Assembly: GCA_030054145.1 (NCBI GenBank)
Contig: JASGCK010000001.1
Location: 124,001 to 188,000, forward strand
Direction: 5' to 3'
Source: Cytophagales bacterium
GTDB taxonomy: Bacteria; Pseudomonadota; Gammaproteobacteria; Burkholderiales; Burkholderiaceae_C
DNA length: 64,000 nucleotides
Under the pieces are notes generated by a model. It ran no database searches and was not told where the DNA came from. It saw only the letters and a list, made by a program, of their open reading frames with translations. Shown here piece after piece: positions 15,807-24,706 of the stretch. How positions within the stretch are numbered: the first letter of the stretch is position 1; every line of letters starts with the position of its first letter. The position numbers and the translations under genes were made by a program.

Positions 15807-16499
15807 GTGATGCGATTGACGAATGCGGAGGTGATGCAGTATTTGGACGCGCTGCTTACGAAGACTAGCGAGTGGATTGGCCACTTTAAAAGCTCCCCTC
15901 AGGCGGGGGGATGTCACGAAGTGACAGGGGGAGCGGCCGCTGGTGGTGCCAATGAGATCATTCTTCTCATCCTCGCATCAGGGCGCGGCGAGCGCTTTAC
16001 CGCTTCGGGCGGGGCAACGCATAAGCTGGATGCGCCCTTTGCTGGCAAAACTGTCTTGCAAGCCACGCTGGCTAAGGCTCGCGCTAGCGGACTTGCCTGT
16101 CATGTTGAGCGTGCTGACCACGCAGGCATGGGTGACACGATTGCGGCTGCGGTTGCGGCAAACCGCCATGCGGATGGCTGGCTCATCTTGCCTGCGGATA
16201 TGCCGCTTATTTCGCCTGAGGTCATCTGCGCGGTTGCGAATGTTTTAAAAAATAGCGCAGAGCACGCAGCTATTGCCATGCCTGTCGTGCAAGGTCAACG
16301 GGGGCATCCTGTGGGCTTTTCTCGGGCGTGTCTAGACGATTTACTTGCGCTTTCAGGCGACATGGGCGCAAGAGCACTGCTTAACAAATTTGCAGTTAAA
16401 AAAATAGCAGTTGATCACTTGCCAAACGCCAGAGGCTGTTTGATTGACATTGATACGGTTGCTGATTTGGCGGCTGCCTCATTCATACTTGCCGAATGA
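15807..16499 (+). CDS. MobA-like nucleotidyltransferase (molybdenum cofactor cytidylyltransferase-like)
   Basis: From residue ~50 this 230-residue ORF is an NTP-transferase of the MobA/MocA family: 'LILASGRGERF' (variant of the LAAGxSxRxG nucleotide-binding loop), 'THKLDAPFAGKTVL', 'GWLILPADMPLI' (metal-binding aspartate) and 'GQRGHPVGF', ending 'LIDIDTVADL'. Such enzymes add CMP (MocA) to molybdopterin for xanthine-dehydrogenase-type enzymes, which fits xdhA and xdhC in this window. The first ~50 residues are not part of the fold. Residues ~28–42 (including CHEVTGG) are encoded by a REP-like repeat, so the true start may lie nearer position 15950, or the protein carries a repeat-derived N-terminal extension. 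Confidence 0.8.
   Translation: MMRLTNAEVMQYLDALLTKTSEWIGHFKSSPQAGGCHEVTGGAAAGGANEIILLILASGRGERFTASGGATHKLDAPFAGKTVLQATLAKARASGLACHVERADHAGMGDTIAAAVAANRHADGWLILPADMPLISPEVICAVANVLKNSAEHAAIAMPVVQGQRGHPVGFSRACLDDLLALSGDMGARALLNKFAVKKIAVDHLPNARGCLIDIDTVADLAAASFILAE
15888..15936. repeat. REP-like dispersed repeat (family 2) inside the MobA-like ORF
   Basis: Outer arms GCTCCCC (15892–15898) and GGGGAGC (15928–15934) enclose an inner hairpin GTCAC-GAA-GTGAC (15913–15925), giving a folded, REP-like structure. A degenerate relative lies at 15721. It reads through in frame as part of the N-terminal extension of the MobA-like protein. Confidence 0.75.
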
Positions 16500-16607
16500 C
16501 GGGTTGGTCATCACGCGCATCATTTTTTGTAAATTGCAGACTGGTTTGAGTTGAAAAAAGCTAAAACAATGGCATATTCGTGCATCATGTTTTTTTGGGG
16601 AGTTCTT

Positions 16608-18200
16608 ATGTTTGTAAAGCGTTATACCGTTGTTGCCTCCGCACTCTTGCTTGTGGGCGTGACTTTTGTGGGTACATTGGCACTCACGCATACAGCATCT
16701 AGTACCGCACAATCCACGAGCAACGCGGCAGCAGCGCCCGTTGTTCGGGGTTTGCCTGACTTTACGGAGCTGGTCGAGCAAGTGGGACCTTCGGTGGTGA
16801 ATATCCGCACGTCTGAACGTATCAAGGTGCGCAATCCACTGGGTGGTGGCGAGGGTAATGACAATGAGAATGGCAATGGCTTTGGCGGCATGGACCCACG
16901 CATGCTTGAGTTTTTGCGCCGATTTGGTTTCCCTATCCCGAATATGCCCAATGGACCGCAAGCCGCGCCTAAAAAAGCACCGCAAGCACCGTCTGCGCCG
17001 CAAGAAATTGAGCGTCCCACAGGTGTGGGCTCAGGTTTTATTCTCTCGCCTGACGGTTTCATTATGACCAACGCGCACGTGGTTGAAGGCGCAACCGATG
17101 TGCTGGTCACACTTACCGACAAGCGCGAGTTCAAAGCCAAAATCATTGGGCGTGATAAGCGCACCGATGTGGCCGTGGTCAAAATTGAGACCACGGGTCT
17201 ACCAGCCGTTAAGCTGGGCGATGTGGCGCGACTCAAAGTTGGCGAATGGGTGATGGCGATTGGCTCGCCGTTTGGTCTTGAGAACTCGGTCACGGCAGGC
17301 ATTGTGAGCGCCAAAGCGCGTGATACGGGTGAATATCTGCCGTTCATTCAAACCGATGTGGCGATTAACCCTGGCAACTCGGGCGGACCGCTCATCAATA
17401 TGCGCGGCGAAGTGGTGGGTATCAATAGCCAGATCGTGACGCGCTCGGGCGGCTACAACGGCGTGTCGTTGTCGATCCCAATTGACGAGGCCACGCGCGT
17501 AGCCGATCAGCTGCGTGCAGGCGGACGCGTAGCGCGTGGACGCATTGGCGTGGAGGCTGGCTCGGTTAGCGCCGAGCTGGCGGAATCTATCGGACTGACT
17601 AAAGAGCACGGCAAAGCCCAAGGTGCGTTGGTTGGGCGAGTGATCGAGAGTACGCCTGCCGCCAAGGCAGGCATCGAGCCAGGCGACATCATCCTTAAGT
17701 TTGATGGCAAGCCGATTGAGAAATCTAGCGATTTGCCGCGTGCCGTTGGCAATACCAAACCAGGAACAACAACTGCGGTACACATTTATCGACGCGGCAA
17801 AAACCTTGAGCTTTCCATTACGGTTGCCGAAATGGAGCCCGATGAGCCTAAGACTGCGAAGGCAGAAGCACCTGCGCAGACCGAAAAACCAGCTATTAGC
17901 TATCCAACTGCTACCCAACTCGGATTAACGTTGGCTGATTTGACGGAGGCGCAAAAGAAGGACGGCAAACTTAAATCGGGCGCGGCGGTCATCTCTGTTG
18001 AAGGATTTGCCGCGACTGCGGGGCTGCGTGCGGGAGATGTGATTGTGGCGATTGCAAATAACGAAGTGTCAAACGCCAAAGATGCCGAAAACGCCTTGCG
18101 TGCCGCAGGACTTAGTAAGCCCATAGCGATTCAGATTCGCAGAGGCGAGCGCGGAGAGTACATTTTGATAAAACCGATCAAAAAAATACCAAATAATTAA
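16608..18200 (+). CDS. HtrA/Deg family periplasmic serine protease (DegQ/MucD-like)
   Basis: This is a 530-residue trypsin-like protease with two PDZ domains. The N-terminus has a signal/anchor segment (MFVKRYTVVASALLLVGVTF). The catalytic triad is H157 (TNAHVV), D187 (RTDVAVVK) and S258 (PGNSGGPL). The first PDZ domain is at about 315–405 and the second at about 435–525, joined by an alanine/proline/glutamate linker. It degrades or refolds misfolded envelope proteins. A glycine/asparagine-rich insertion precedes the protease core (about 78–95). The ATG at 16608 follows GGGGAG at a good distance and gives a proper signal peptide; the longer open frame from 16551 does not. Confidence 0.92.
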   Translation: MFVKRYTVVASALLLVGVTFVGTLALTHTASSTAQSTSNAAAAPVVRGLPDFTELVEQVGPSVVNIRTSERIKVRNPLGGGEGNDNENGNGFGGMDPRMLEFLRRFGFPIPNMPNGPQAAPKKAPQAPSAPQEIERPTGVGSGFILSPDGFIMTNAHVVEGATDVLVTLTDKREFKAKIIGRDKRTDVAVVKIETTGLPAVKLGDVARLKVGEWVMAIGSPFGLENSVTAGIVSAKARDTGEYLPFIQTDVAINPGNSGGPLINMRGEVVGINSQIVTRSGGYNGVSLSIPIDEATRVADQLRAGGRVARGRIGVEAGSVSAELAESIGLTKEHGKAQGALVGRVIESTPAAKAGIEPGDIILKFDGKPIEKSSDLPRAVGNTKPGTTTAVHIYRRGKNLELSITVAEMEPDEPKTAKAEAPAQTEKPAISYPTATQLGLTLADLTEAQKKDGKLKSGAAVISVEGFAATAGLRAGDVIVAIANNEVSNAKDAENALRAAGLSKPIAIQIRRGERGEYILIKPIKKIPNN

Positions 18201-18223
18201 CCAAGGCAAATCAAATACTTCCC

Positions 18224-18247
18224 CTTCGACAAGCTCAAGGCGAACGG
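18224..18247 (+). repeat. REP-like dispersed repeat (family 1), single copy
   Basis: A 24-bp copy of the CTTCGACAAGCTCA…GAACGG element lies 24 bp after the protease stop, between the HtrA and TpsB genes. It is related to the copies at 3402–3468 and 49989–50013. Confidence 0.85.
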
Positions 18248-18296
18248 GTTATGCAGAGAGTCCTTAAGATCCACAAAAATATCGCGGTAGCTGTGG

Positions 18297-18323
18297 TTGA
18301 TATTCGTAAAAGTTGTGTAGAAT
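18297..18323 (+). promoter_or_regulatory. Possible promoter of the TpsB gene
   Basis: TTGATA (18297–18302) and TAGAAT (18318–18323) are separated by 15 bp, shorter than the usual 16–18. They lie 45 bp before the TpsB start. No other good candidate was seen in the 167-bp gap after the protease gene. Confidence 0.35.
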
Positions 18324-18367
18324 GACTACGAAGTATTGCTATCGTAAGAAATCATCCTTCTAATTTT

Positions 18368-20125
18368 ATGAACATATTTAAAACTGCCCCCCTATCACTA
18401 CTTTTATTAGGACTTATCGCTAACAATGCGTGGAGTCAAACATTGCCGCCTACAGGCGAGGTTGGGAAAGGGCTTCTACCGCAAGTGCCGCCGTCCAAAG
18501 AGGTTAGCCCGATTTCTGTTCCGCCTCTTGCAAAGGGGGCTGTCGCCCCTAGCAGCCCGATTAGCGTCACGGTCACCTCATTTGTATTTAGCGGGAACAC
18601 AGAAGTTAGTACGGAAGAGTTGCGAGCGCTTGTTGCGCCTAAATTGGGTGAGCCGCTGGACTTGGCGGGGCTGGATGCTGTTGCTGATAGTGTCTCGCGG
18701 TTTTACCGCGCTAAAGGTTATACCGTGGCTCGCGCCTATTTACCCGCACAAAAAAGCGAAGGTGGCGTGATTCAAATTGCTGTGATTGAAGGGCGTTACG
18801 GCGCTGTCAATATCAAAAATAACAGCGATGTTGAGGCCGAGCGTCTACGTTTAACCGTTGCCAATAACCTTTGCAACGTCGATGACGGCAAAGATTGCAT
18901 TGGTAAAACAGTTAAGGATGGCGGTTTGGAGCGAGCTATTTTGTTGCTTAAAGATCTCCCAGGAACGACTGCAAGTGCTGAGTTGAGCCCAGGTCTTGCT
19001 GTGGGTACATCCAATCTAAATATTGAGGCGGCAATCACCAAAAAGAACACGTATAGCTTAGGTTTTGACAATTACGGATCGCCTTCTACGGGTACAACTC
19101 GTTTAAATGCCAATGCTGATTTAAACAATCTGGCTCAAAACGGCGACCAACTTAGCTTGGGCTTTGCTACGACGAGCCAGACTGCAACTAAAACGGGCAG
19201 CGCAAGCTATTCGCTACCAGTGGGTTACAAGGGTGCTCGTTTGGGATTTGCGTTCGCGCGCAATCAGTATCGTCTTGGCGCTAGCTTTGAAAAGACGCAA
19301 TCGCATGGTATCTCCAACGCCGTATCCGCGTTTACGAGTTACCCAATTATTCGTAGCATCAATAACTCGCTTTATATCCGTGCTTCGGGCGAAGTGCGAG
19401 GCGGCACAAGCAGTATTGATGTTTTAGATGGAACATCGACTCAGTCTTTCTTTAAAACAAATGCCAATGTTTTTCGTCTGGGGCTAAGTGGCGATGTGGT
19501 TGATGATTGGGGCGGTGGTGGCTATACCGCGTATGGTGTGACTGCAAGCGAAGGTTATATTGGGACCAATGATGTTACCGACGCAAATCCTACAGCAGGT
19601 GCGCACGTTGCGGGACGCTTTGGCAAAATCAATTACAACCTTGCACGCCAACAAGCGCTTGTGGGTGCGCTCACTTTGTATGGTGCGCTTAGTGGACAAA
19701 CGGCCTCTAAAAATCTGGATGGCTCCGAGCAAACGGGCATTGGAGGGCCAGGGTCGGTGCGTGGCTATAGCGGTGAAGCAGGCGGTAGCATAGGGGCAAA
19801 TGCCACGGTAGAGTTGCGCTACACCACACCAATCGACTTGGGTGATGAGTTAGCCAACGTTACCTATGGCTTGTTTGTAGATCGTGGTTGGGTGCAGTTT
19901 TATAAAACCGTACCCTCGGCAGTAACGGGGTCTAATTCGCGTGCTTTGTCAAGCTATGGTCTTACGCTCACGCTGCAATCGCAGGCTAAAGTACAAACGC
20001 CAACTTCAATAGGTTACTTTGTGCGTGCCATGTATGGTCGGCATGGCATGGCTCCCGAGGAGCAATCACTCGTGTATCCTACATCTAGAAGTAAATTCTG
20101 GCTGCAAGGCGGCTTAAACTTCTAA
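18368..20125 (+). CDS. TpsB/FhaC-type two-partner secretion outer-membrane transporter
   Basis: This 585-residue protein has a signal peptide (MNIFKTAPLSLLLLGLIANN…SQ), a proline-rich linker, a POTRA region ('VTSFVFSGNTEVSTEELRAL', then 'YRAKGYTVARAYLPAQ' and 'IQIAVIEGRYG') and a C-terminal ~350-residue beta-barrel. The barrel has the VRGYSG motif ('GPGSVRGYSGEAG'), the conserved pore-plugging-loop signature of the TpsB/Omp85 superfamily. It ends with aromatic F (GGLNF), typical of outer-membrane barrels. It should export a large TpsA exoprotein, but no TpsA gene is next to it; a terminator follows. It could serve a distant exoprotein. Confidence 0.87.
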   Translation: MNIFKTAPLSLLLLGLIANNAWSQTLPPTGEVGKGLLPQVPPSKEVSPISVPPLAKGAVAPSSPISVTVTSFVFSGNTEVSTEELRALVAPKLGEPLDLAGLDAVADSVSRFYRAKGYTVARAYLPAQKSEGGVIQIAVIEGRYGAVNIKNNSDVEAERLRLTVANNLCNVDDGKDCIGKTVKDGGLERAILLLKDLPGTTASAELSPGLAVGTSNLNIEAAITKKNTYSLGFDNYGSPSTGTTRLNANADLNNLAQNGDQLSLGFATTSQTATKTGSASYSLPVGYKGARLGFAFARNQYRLGASFEKTQSHGISNAVSAFTSYPIIRSINNSLYIRASGEVRGGTSSIDVLDGTSTQSFFKTNANVFRLGLSGDVVDDWGGGGYTAYGVTASEGYIGTNDVTDANPTAGAHVAGRFGKINYNLARQQALVGALTLYGALSGQTASKNLDGSEQTGIGGPGSVRGYSGEAGGSIGANATVELRYTTPIDLGDELANVTYGLFVDRGWVQFYKTVPSAVTGSNSRALSSYGLTLTLQSQAKVQTPTSIGYFVRAMYGRHGMAPEEQSLVYPTSRSKFWLQGGLNF

Positions 20126-20156
20126 AAAAGTTCTATTTAAAAAGCTAACAATGCTG

Positions 20157-20188
20157 AAATGCCCTGCGCAAGCAGGGCATTTTTTTGG
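20157..20188 (+). terminator. Rho-independent terminator after TpsB
   Basis: AAATGCCCTGC (20157–20167) pairs with GCAGGGCATTT (20172–20182) across a GCAA tetraloop, and the right arm runs into T residues. The stem is 11 bp and perfect. It lies between convergent genes and may end transcription from both sides. Confidence 0.88.
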
Positions 20189-20248
20189 TTGTACGCGGCG
20201 CAACTATGTCGTCTGATCACCCTGCGCGAGTCCACTCGTCACGTAACC

Positions 20249-21244
20249 TTAGTCAACTTTTGCGCCAGATGTGCGCACAACATCTGCCCATTTCTTGTGC
20301 TCGGAATCAATTAAAGCAGCAAATTGGGCGGGCGTATTGCCGCTAGGAATAGCGCCTTGTGCAACTAATTTTTCTTTAATCTCGGGCGTGTTCAGAGACT
20401 TGGCTACTTCTTGCTGAATACGGTTAATCGTACTAGCTGGCGTGCCCGCTGGCGCTAGCAACCCAAACCAAGAGCTTGCCTCGAATCCTTTGAGTTTGCC
20501 TGCTTCTTCAATGGTGGGCACCTCGGGTAGCGCACTGGAGCGTTGACTGCTAGTGACCGCAAACGCCTTGAGTTTTCCAGATTTGATATGCGGCAAAGCG
20601 GATGGCAAATTGTCAAACATCACATCCATGCTTCCGCCCAGCATATCGAGCAATGCAGGCCCAGAACCACGGTACGGAAAGTGCAGCATGAATGTTCCCG
20701 TTCTGCTTTTAAAGAGCTCGCCTGCAAGGTGGATGGACGTGCCATTACCACTGGAGGCCATATTCAATTTCCCAGGGTTGACTTTCGCATAAGCAATGAA
20801 ATCGAGGACATTGTTGATGCCTAAAGTTTTTGCTTTTTCCGCGTTCATCACCATCACGTTAGGCACAGCAGCGACCAAAGTGATTGGCGCAAAATCTTTA
20901 AATGGATCGTATGGAAGCCGAGGATATAACGCACGGTTAATGCCGTGTGTACCCACGGTTCCCATCAGCAAGGTATAGCCATCGTTGGGTGACTTGGCAA
21001 CCATGTCTGCGCCCAAATTGCCACCAGCGCCAGCTTTGTTTTCAATATAAAAAGACTGCCCAAATGCTTTGGTTAATTCGGGTGCAATCGCTCTTGCCAA
21101 AATGTCAGTGGTTCCGCCTGCGGCAAAAGGAACCACAATTCGAACAGGCTTGCTCGGCCATGCAGCTTGAGCCAACACATGGCTCCCACTTGTGATTGCC
21201 AATAAGCCCAGTGAGGCTTTTAATATCTCGCGTTTGGTGTTCAT
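20249..21244 (-). CDS. Bug/TctC family periplasmic solute-binding protein
   Basis: This is a 331-residue tripartite tricarboxylate-type binding protein. It has a signal peptide (…[15 protein letters not shown]) and the family hallmarks '[23 protein letters not shown]' and '[10 protein letters not shown]'-like '[14 protein letters not shown]'. Bug proteins are very numerous in Burkholderiales and bind carboxylates, amino acids or vitamins. It is the last gene of the Liv-type operon and its start overlaps the stop of the ligase-like gene by one base (TAATG), so it is translationally coupled. No TctAB membrane partner is nearby. Confidence 0.92.
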   Translation of the reverse strand: MNTKREILKASLGLLAITSGSHVLAQAAWPSKPVRIVVPFAAGGTTDILARAIAPELTKAFGQSFYIENKAGAGGNLGADMVAKSPNDGYTLLMGTVGTHGINRALYPRLPYDPFKDFAPITLVAAVPNVMVMNAEKAKTLGINNVLDFIAYAKVNPGKLNMASSGNGTSIHLAGELFKSRTGTFMLHFPYRGSGPALLDMLGGSMDVMFDNLPSALPHIKSGKLKAFAVTSSQRSSALPEVPTIEEAGKLKGFEASSWFGLLAPAGTPASTINRIQQEVAKSLNTPEIKEKLVAQGAIPSGNTPAQFAALIDSEHKKWADVVRTSGAKVD

Positions 21245-22515
21245 TATTGATAGCTCCTTGCATCGTGTATGACGATACCATCATTAGGCAGCGAGCCCAC
21301 CGCGCAAGACTCAACCGTTACACGCAGCTTGGTGATTTCGCGCGCAGCGTCAGCTATTTTTTCTATCAAACCATCTGCGACTTCGTTTAGCTCGACTTTG
21401 AGGGTGATGTGGTCATTTGCCATTTCGCCGCTCACCACCAGCCGCGCACGTTTAATTTCTGGAAAACGCTTCGATACGCTATCCACCTGCTCGGGATGCA
21501 CAAACATTCCACGCATTTTGGTGGTTTGGTCGGCGCGACCCATCCAGCCTTTGATGCGTGTGTTTGTGCGGCCTGTGGGGCAATGACCTGCAAGTACCGC
21601 ACTGAGATCTCCTGTGCCAAACCGAATCAGTGGATAGTCAGGGTTTAGGGATGTAACAACGACTTCACCGACCTCGCCATCAGGCACAGGGTCGCCCGTA
21701 CCTGGGCGCACGATTTCTAAAATGACACCTTCGTCAAGTACCAAGCCTTCGCGTGCTTCGGTTTCGTAGGCAATTAACCCCAAGTCTGCGGTCGCATAGC
21801 ACTGATAGCCCGCAATCCCGTGCGCGAGCAACCAATCGCGTAATGACGGCGGAAACGCTTCACCGCCCAGCATGGCTTTATTAAAAGAGGGCGGAAGCGG
21901 TCGTTTTAGCTCTTGCGCTTTTTCAATAATGATTTTGAGAAAACTTGGCGTGCCGATATAACCGCTGGGTTGCAAATGCTGGATCGCTTGCACCTGTTGC
22001 TCGGTTTGTCCCGTGCCACCTGGAAAGACGCTGCAACCCAGCGCGTGAGCGCCAGACTCCATCATCGAACCCGCAGGGACAAAGTGATAGCTAAAGCAGT
22101 TGTGAATCAAGTCCCCGGCCCGAAAGCCTGACGCATAGATGGCTCTAGCCATACGCCAGTAATCCGTGCGCCTGCCCTCTGGTTCGTAAATAGGACCTGG
22201 GCTGGCGAATACGCGCGGCATAGCTGATCCGAATGTCTGCGTATTAAAACCGCCAAATATGGAAGATTGATCGGGCTGCACCGCACGTGCAGCCTCTTGT
22301 TGTTTGAGCAACTCGTGCTTGCGCGTCACGGGTAGCGTTGCTAGCGCTTGGCGCGTATTGATTGTTGTGTGATCAACACCCTTCAAAATCCGCGCAAATG
22401 CGGAGGAGTTTGATTGCGCGTTAGCGATTTGTGCGGGCAATGCCGCCATCAAATCGACTTCACGTACCGATGCGTTGCGCGTTTCTTGTTTATCGTAAAA
22501 ATTCAAAAAAATCAC
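21244..22515 (-). CDS. Phenylacetate-CoA-ligase-like adenylate-forming protein
   Basis: The ~423-residue protein belongs to the PaaK-like branch of AMP-forming ligases ('[13 protein letters not shown]', '[16 protein letters not shown]', '[11 protein letters not shown]', '[22 protein letters not shown]'). The usual P-loop (SSGTTGxPT) of PaaK is not seen; the corresponding position reads '[13 protein letters not shown]'. This resembles a subfamily encoded in Liv-type clusters of betaproteobacteria. The start is uncertain: the frame opens with TTG at 22542, overlapping livF, while a GTG at 22515 avoids the overlap and is preferred here. It is coupled to the Bug gene downstream. A CoA ligase role for an aromatic or other carboxylic acid is inferred. 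Confidence 0.78.
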   Translation of the reverse strand: MIFLNFYDKQETRNASVREVDLMAALPAQIANAQSNSSAFARILKGVDHTTINTRQALATLPVTRKHELLKQQEAARAVQPDQSSIFGGFNTQTFGSAMPRVFASPGPIYEPEGRRTDYWRMARAIYASGFRAGDLIHNCFSYHFVPAGSMMESGAHALGCSVFPGGTGQTEQQVQAIQHLQPSGYIGTPSFLKIIIEKAQELKRPLPPSFNKAMLGGEAFPPSLRDWLLAHGIAGYQCYATADLGLIAYETEAREGLVLDEGVILEIVRPGTGDPVPDGEVGEVVVTSLNPDYPLIRFGTGDLSAVLAGHCPTGRTNTRIKGWMGRADQTTKMRGMFVHPEQVDSVSKRFPEIKRARLVVSGEMANDHITLKVELNEVADGLIEKIADAAREITKLRVTVESCAVGSLPNDGIVIHDARSYQ

Positions 22516-22529
22516 CTTATGGAAGCCGC

Positions 22530-23333
22530 CTATGCTAACCAACGCTTGCGGCGTTTATAGCTTTTGACGTCTTTAAAAGATTTACGCTCGCTACCGCCCA
22601 TACCCAGATAAAACTCTTTCACATCTTCGTTGTTTGCTAACTCAGAGGCCGCGCCATCCATCACCACGCGCCCACTCTCCATGATGTAGCCATAGTCAGC
22701 ATATTTAAGTGCCATGTTGGTGTTTTGTTCGGCAAGCAAGAAGGTTACTTTTTCTTTCTCGTTCAAATCTTTAACGATATGAAAAACCTCCTCCACAATC
22801 TGCGGCGCCAGTCCCATAGAGGGTTCATCTAAGAGCACCATATTGGGGTTGGTCATCAACGCACGACCAATCGCGCACATTTGCTGCTCACCGCCAGAGG
22901 TGTACGCAGCTTGCGATGTGCGGCGTGTTTTCAGACGCGGAAAGTAGTTGTAGACCTTCTCCAAGTTAGCGGCAATTTCTGCTTTGCTTTTGCGCGTGTA
23001 GCTACCCGTGAGCAAGTTCTCTTCAATCGTCAAATGTGCAAAGCAGTGGCGACCTTCCATCACTTGCACCACGCCGCGCTGCACGAGCTCGGAGGGCGAG
23101 AGGTTTTCAATCCGCTCGCCTCTCAGTTCAATGGAGCCTTTAGTCACCGCACCGCGCTCGCCCTTGAGCAGATTGGAGATGGCACGAAGCGTTGTGGTTT
23201 TTCCCGCTCCGTTACCACCCAAAATAGCCACAATCTTGCCATTTGGAACAGACAGGGAGACCCCCTTCAAGACCAAGATGACATGGTTGTAGATGACCTC
23301 GATGCCATTGACATTTAAGACGATGTCGCTCAT
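22530..23333 (-). CDS. livF: Branched-chain-type ABC transporter ATP-binding protein LivF
   Basis: This is a 267-residue ABC ATPase with Walker A GGNGAGKTT, signature 'YTSGGEQQMCAIGRAL', Walker B 'MVLLDEPSMGLAP' and 'LLAEQNTNMAL' where many ABC proteins have the switch histidine, all typical of LivF. The ATG at 23333 (MSDIVLNVNG) is chosen over an upstream open extension because it lies 4 bp after the livK stop and gives the family N-terminus. It is one of two ATPases of the transporter. Confidence 0.92.
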   Translation of the reverse strand: MSDIVLNVNGIEVIYNHVILVLKGVSLSVPNGKIVAILGGNGAGKTTTLRAISNLLKGERGAVTKGSIELRGERIENLSPSELVQRGVVQVMEGRHCFAHLTIEENLLTGSYTRKSKAEIAANLEKVYNYFPRLKTRRTSQAAYTSGGEQQMCAIGRALMTNPNMVLLDEPSMGLAPQIVEEVFHIVKDLNEKEKVTFLLAEQNTNMALKYADYGYIMESGRVVMDGAASELANNEDVKEFYLGMGGSERKSFKDVKSYKRRKRWLA

Positions 23334-23337
23334 GGTT

Positions 23338-24648
23338 TTATGACTGGCAATCAGCAGCAGTGCGGCGAGTGAGTTTCTTTTCAGCAACGTACTTATCCGC
23401 GTATTGCTTCACGAGTGGTTTGATAATTGACGTATCCGCTTCAATCCAGTCGGTCGTAAAGTTCCATTTTTTGCCATCCCATTGGTGGATGCGTGCCGAG
23501 CGTGAGCCTTCGTGATCGGCACAGGATGTGCTGATCGGGCGCAGTAAGCCAGTTAGTCCAAGTGCTTCAATGCGAGCGGGCGTAACGTTTAAATTCTCCA
23601 GTCCCCAGCGCAATTGCTCGCCTGTCATGACTTTGCCTTTGCCATAGCGTTCTTGAGCGCGGTATGCACCTTCAACCGCTAAAGCCGCAGACACTAAACC
23701 GCGGTTATAGAGCACTTGTCCAACCTCTTCGACGGGGCCTGAGGCAACTTTTTTACCATGCAAATTTTTGCGAATAGCATCCAAAATTTTGCCGCTATTG
23801 CCCGTTACGACGAGACCGTTGTAGCCTTTGGCACCCTCTCCGATATCCTTAACATCAGGCTCTGCCGCTGACCACCATACGCCGTACATTTTGTCGCGTG
23901 GATAGCCTGTGGCAACGGCCTCTTTAAGCGCTGCGGAGTTCATCACGCCCCAGCCCCATAAAATCACATAGTCAGGCTTGTTTTGGCGGATTTGTAGCCA
24001 AGTTGCTTTTTGCTCCACACCTGGCGCGGTCACAGGAAGTAAGCTGAGGTCATAGCCTTGAATCTTGGCGCGCTCTTGCAAAAGCGCAATTGGCTCTTTG
24101 CCGTATGGGCTGTCGTGGTAAACCAAGGCAATTTTTTTGCCCTTTAAGCTGCCGCTTTCACGCTTGGTAATCACTTGCATGATGATGTCGGCGCCCGACC
24201 AATATGTTCCCATGAGCGGGAAATTCCATTTAAAGACATTGCCATCGCTGGACTCGGAGCGTCCGTAGCCGCCCGTGATGAGTGGGTTTTTGTCAGTAGG
24301 CGCCTTCTCTGTCAGCGCAAACGTAATGCCTGTAGAGAGTGGCTGGTAAATAGCACCATTTGCTTTGCCTTTGAGTCGTTCATAGCACTCTACACCGCGA
24401 TCAGTCGCGTAGGCGGTGTCACACTCCTCGGTTGAAATTTTGACACCGTTAATGCCGCCGCGCAGATTAATCATCTTGAGATAGTCGGCGTAACCATTGG
24501 CCCATGGAATTCCATTAGGCGCGTAAGCCCCTGTGCGATACGGCAATGCTGGAAAAAATTGTTCCTTTGCTTGTGCAAAAACCGAACTGCTGACGACAGC
24601 CAGCGTTGCTGCGGCAGCTGCCGCAAGCGCGAGTTGATGAAGTTTCAT
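23338..24648 (-). CDS. livK: Branched-chain-type ABC transporter substrate-binding protein
   Basis: This 436-residue periplasmic binding protein has an alanine-rich signal peptide (MKLHQLALAAAAAATLAVVS…FAQA). The mature part starts 'FFPALPYRTGAYAPNGIPWANGYADYL', a Liv-type periplasmic fold of the subgroup found next to acyl-CoA ligases rather than true leucine-binding proteins. A GGAGCACATTATG context gives a good start. It determines the substrate of the cluster. The bound ligand is probably a carboxylic, possibly aromatic, acid, judging only from the two ligase genes in the operon. Confidence 0.9.
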   Translation of the reverse strand: MKLHQLALAAAAAATLAVVSSSVFAQAKEQFFPALPYRTGAYAPNGIPWANGYADYLKMINLRGGINGVKISTEECDTAYATDRGVECYERLKGKANGAIYQPLSTGITFALTEKAPTDKNPLITGGYGRSESSDGNVFKWNFPLMGTYWSGADIIMQVITKRESGSLKGKKIALVYHDSPYGKEPIALLQERAKIQGYDLSLLPVTAPGVEQKATWLQIRQNKPDYVILWGWGVMNSAALKEAVATGYPRDKMYGVWWSAAEPDVKDIGEGAKGYNGLVVTGNSGKILDAIRKNLHGKKVASGPVEEVGQVLYNRGLVSAALAVEGAYRAQERYGKGKVMTGEQLRWGLENLNVTPARIEALGLTGLLRPISTSCADHEGSRSARIHQWDGKKWNFTTDWIEADTSIIKPLVKQYADKYVAEKKLTRRTAADCQS

Positions 24649-24706
24649 AATGTGCTCCTTAAAAATTAAAAAGAAAAACCGAATAGAAAGACGACTTGTG
24701 ATGCAG

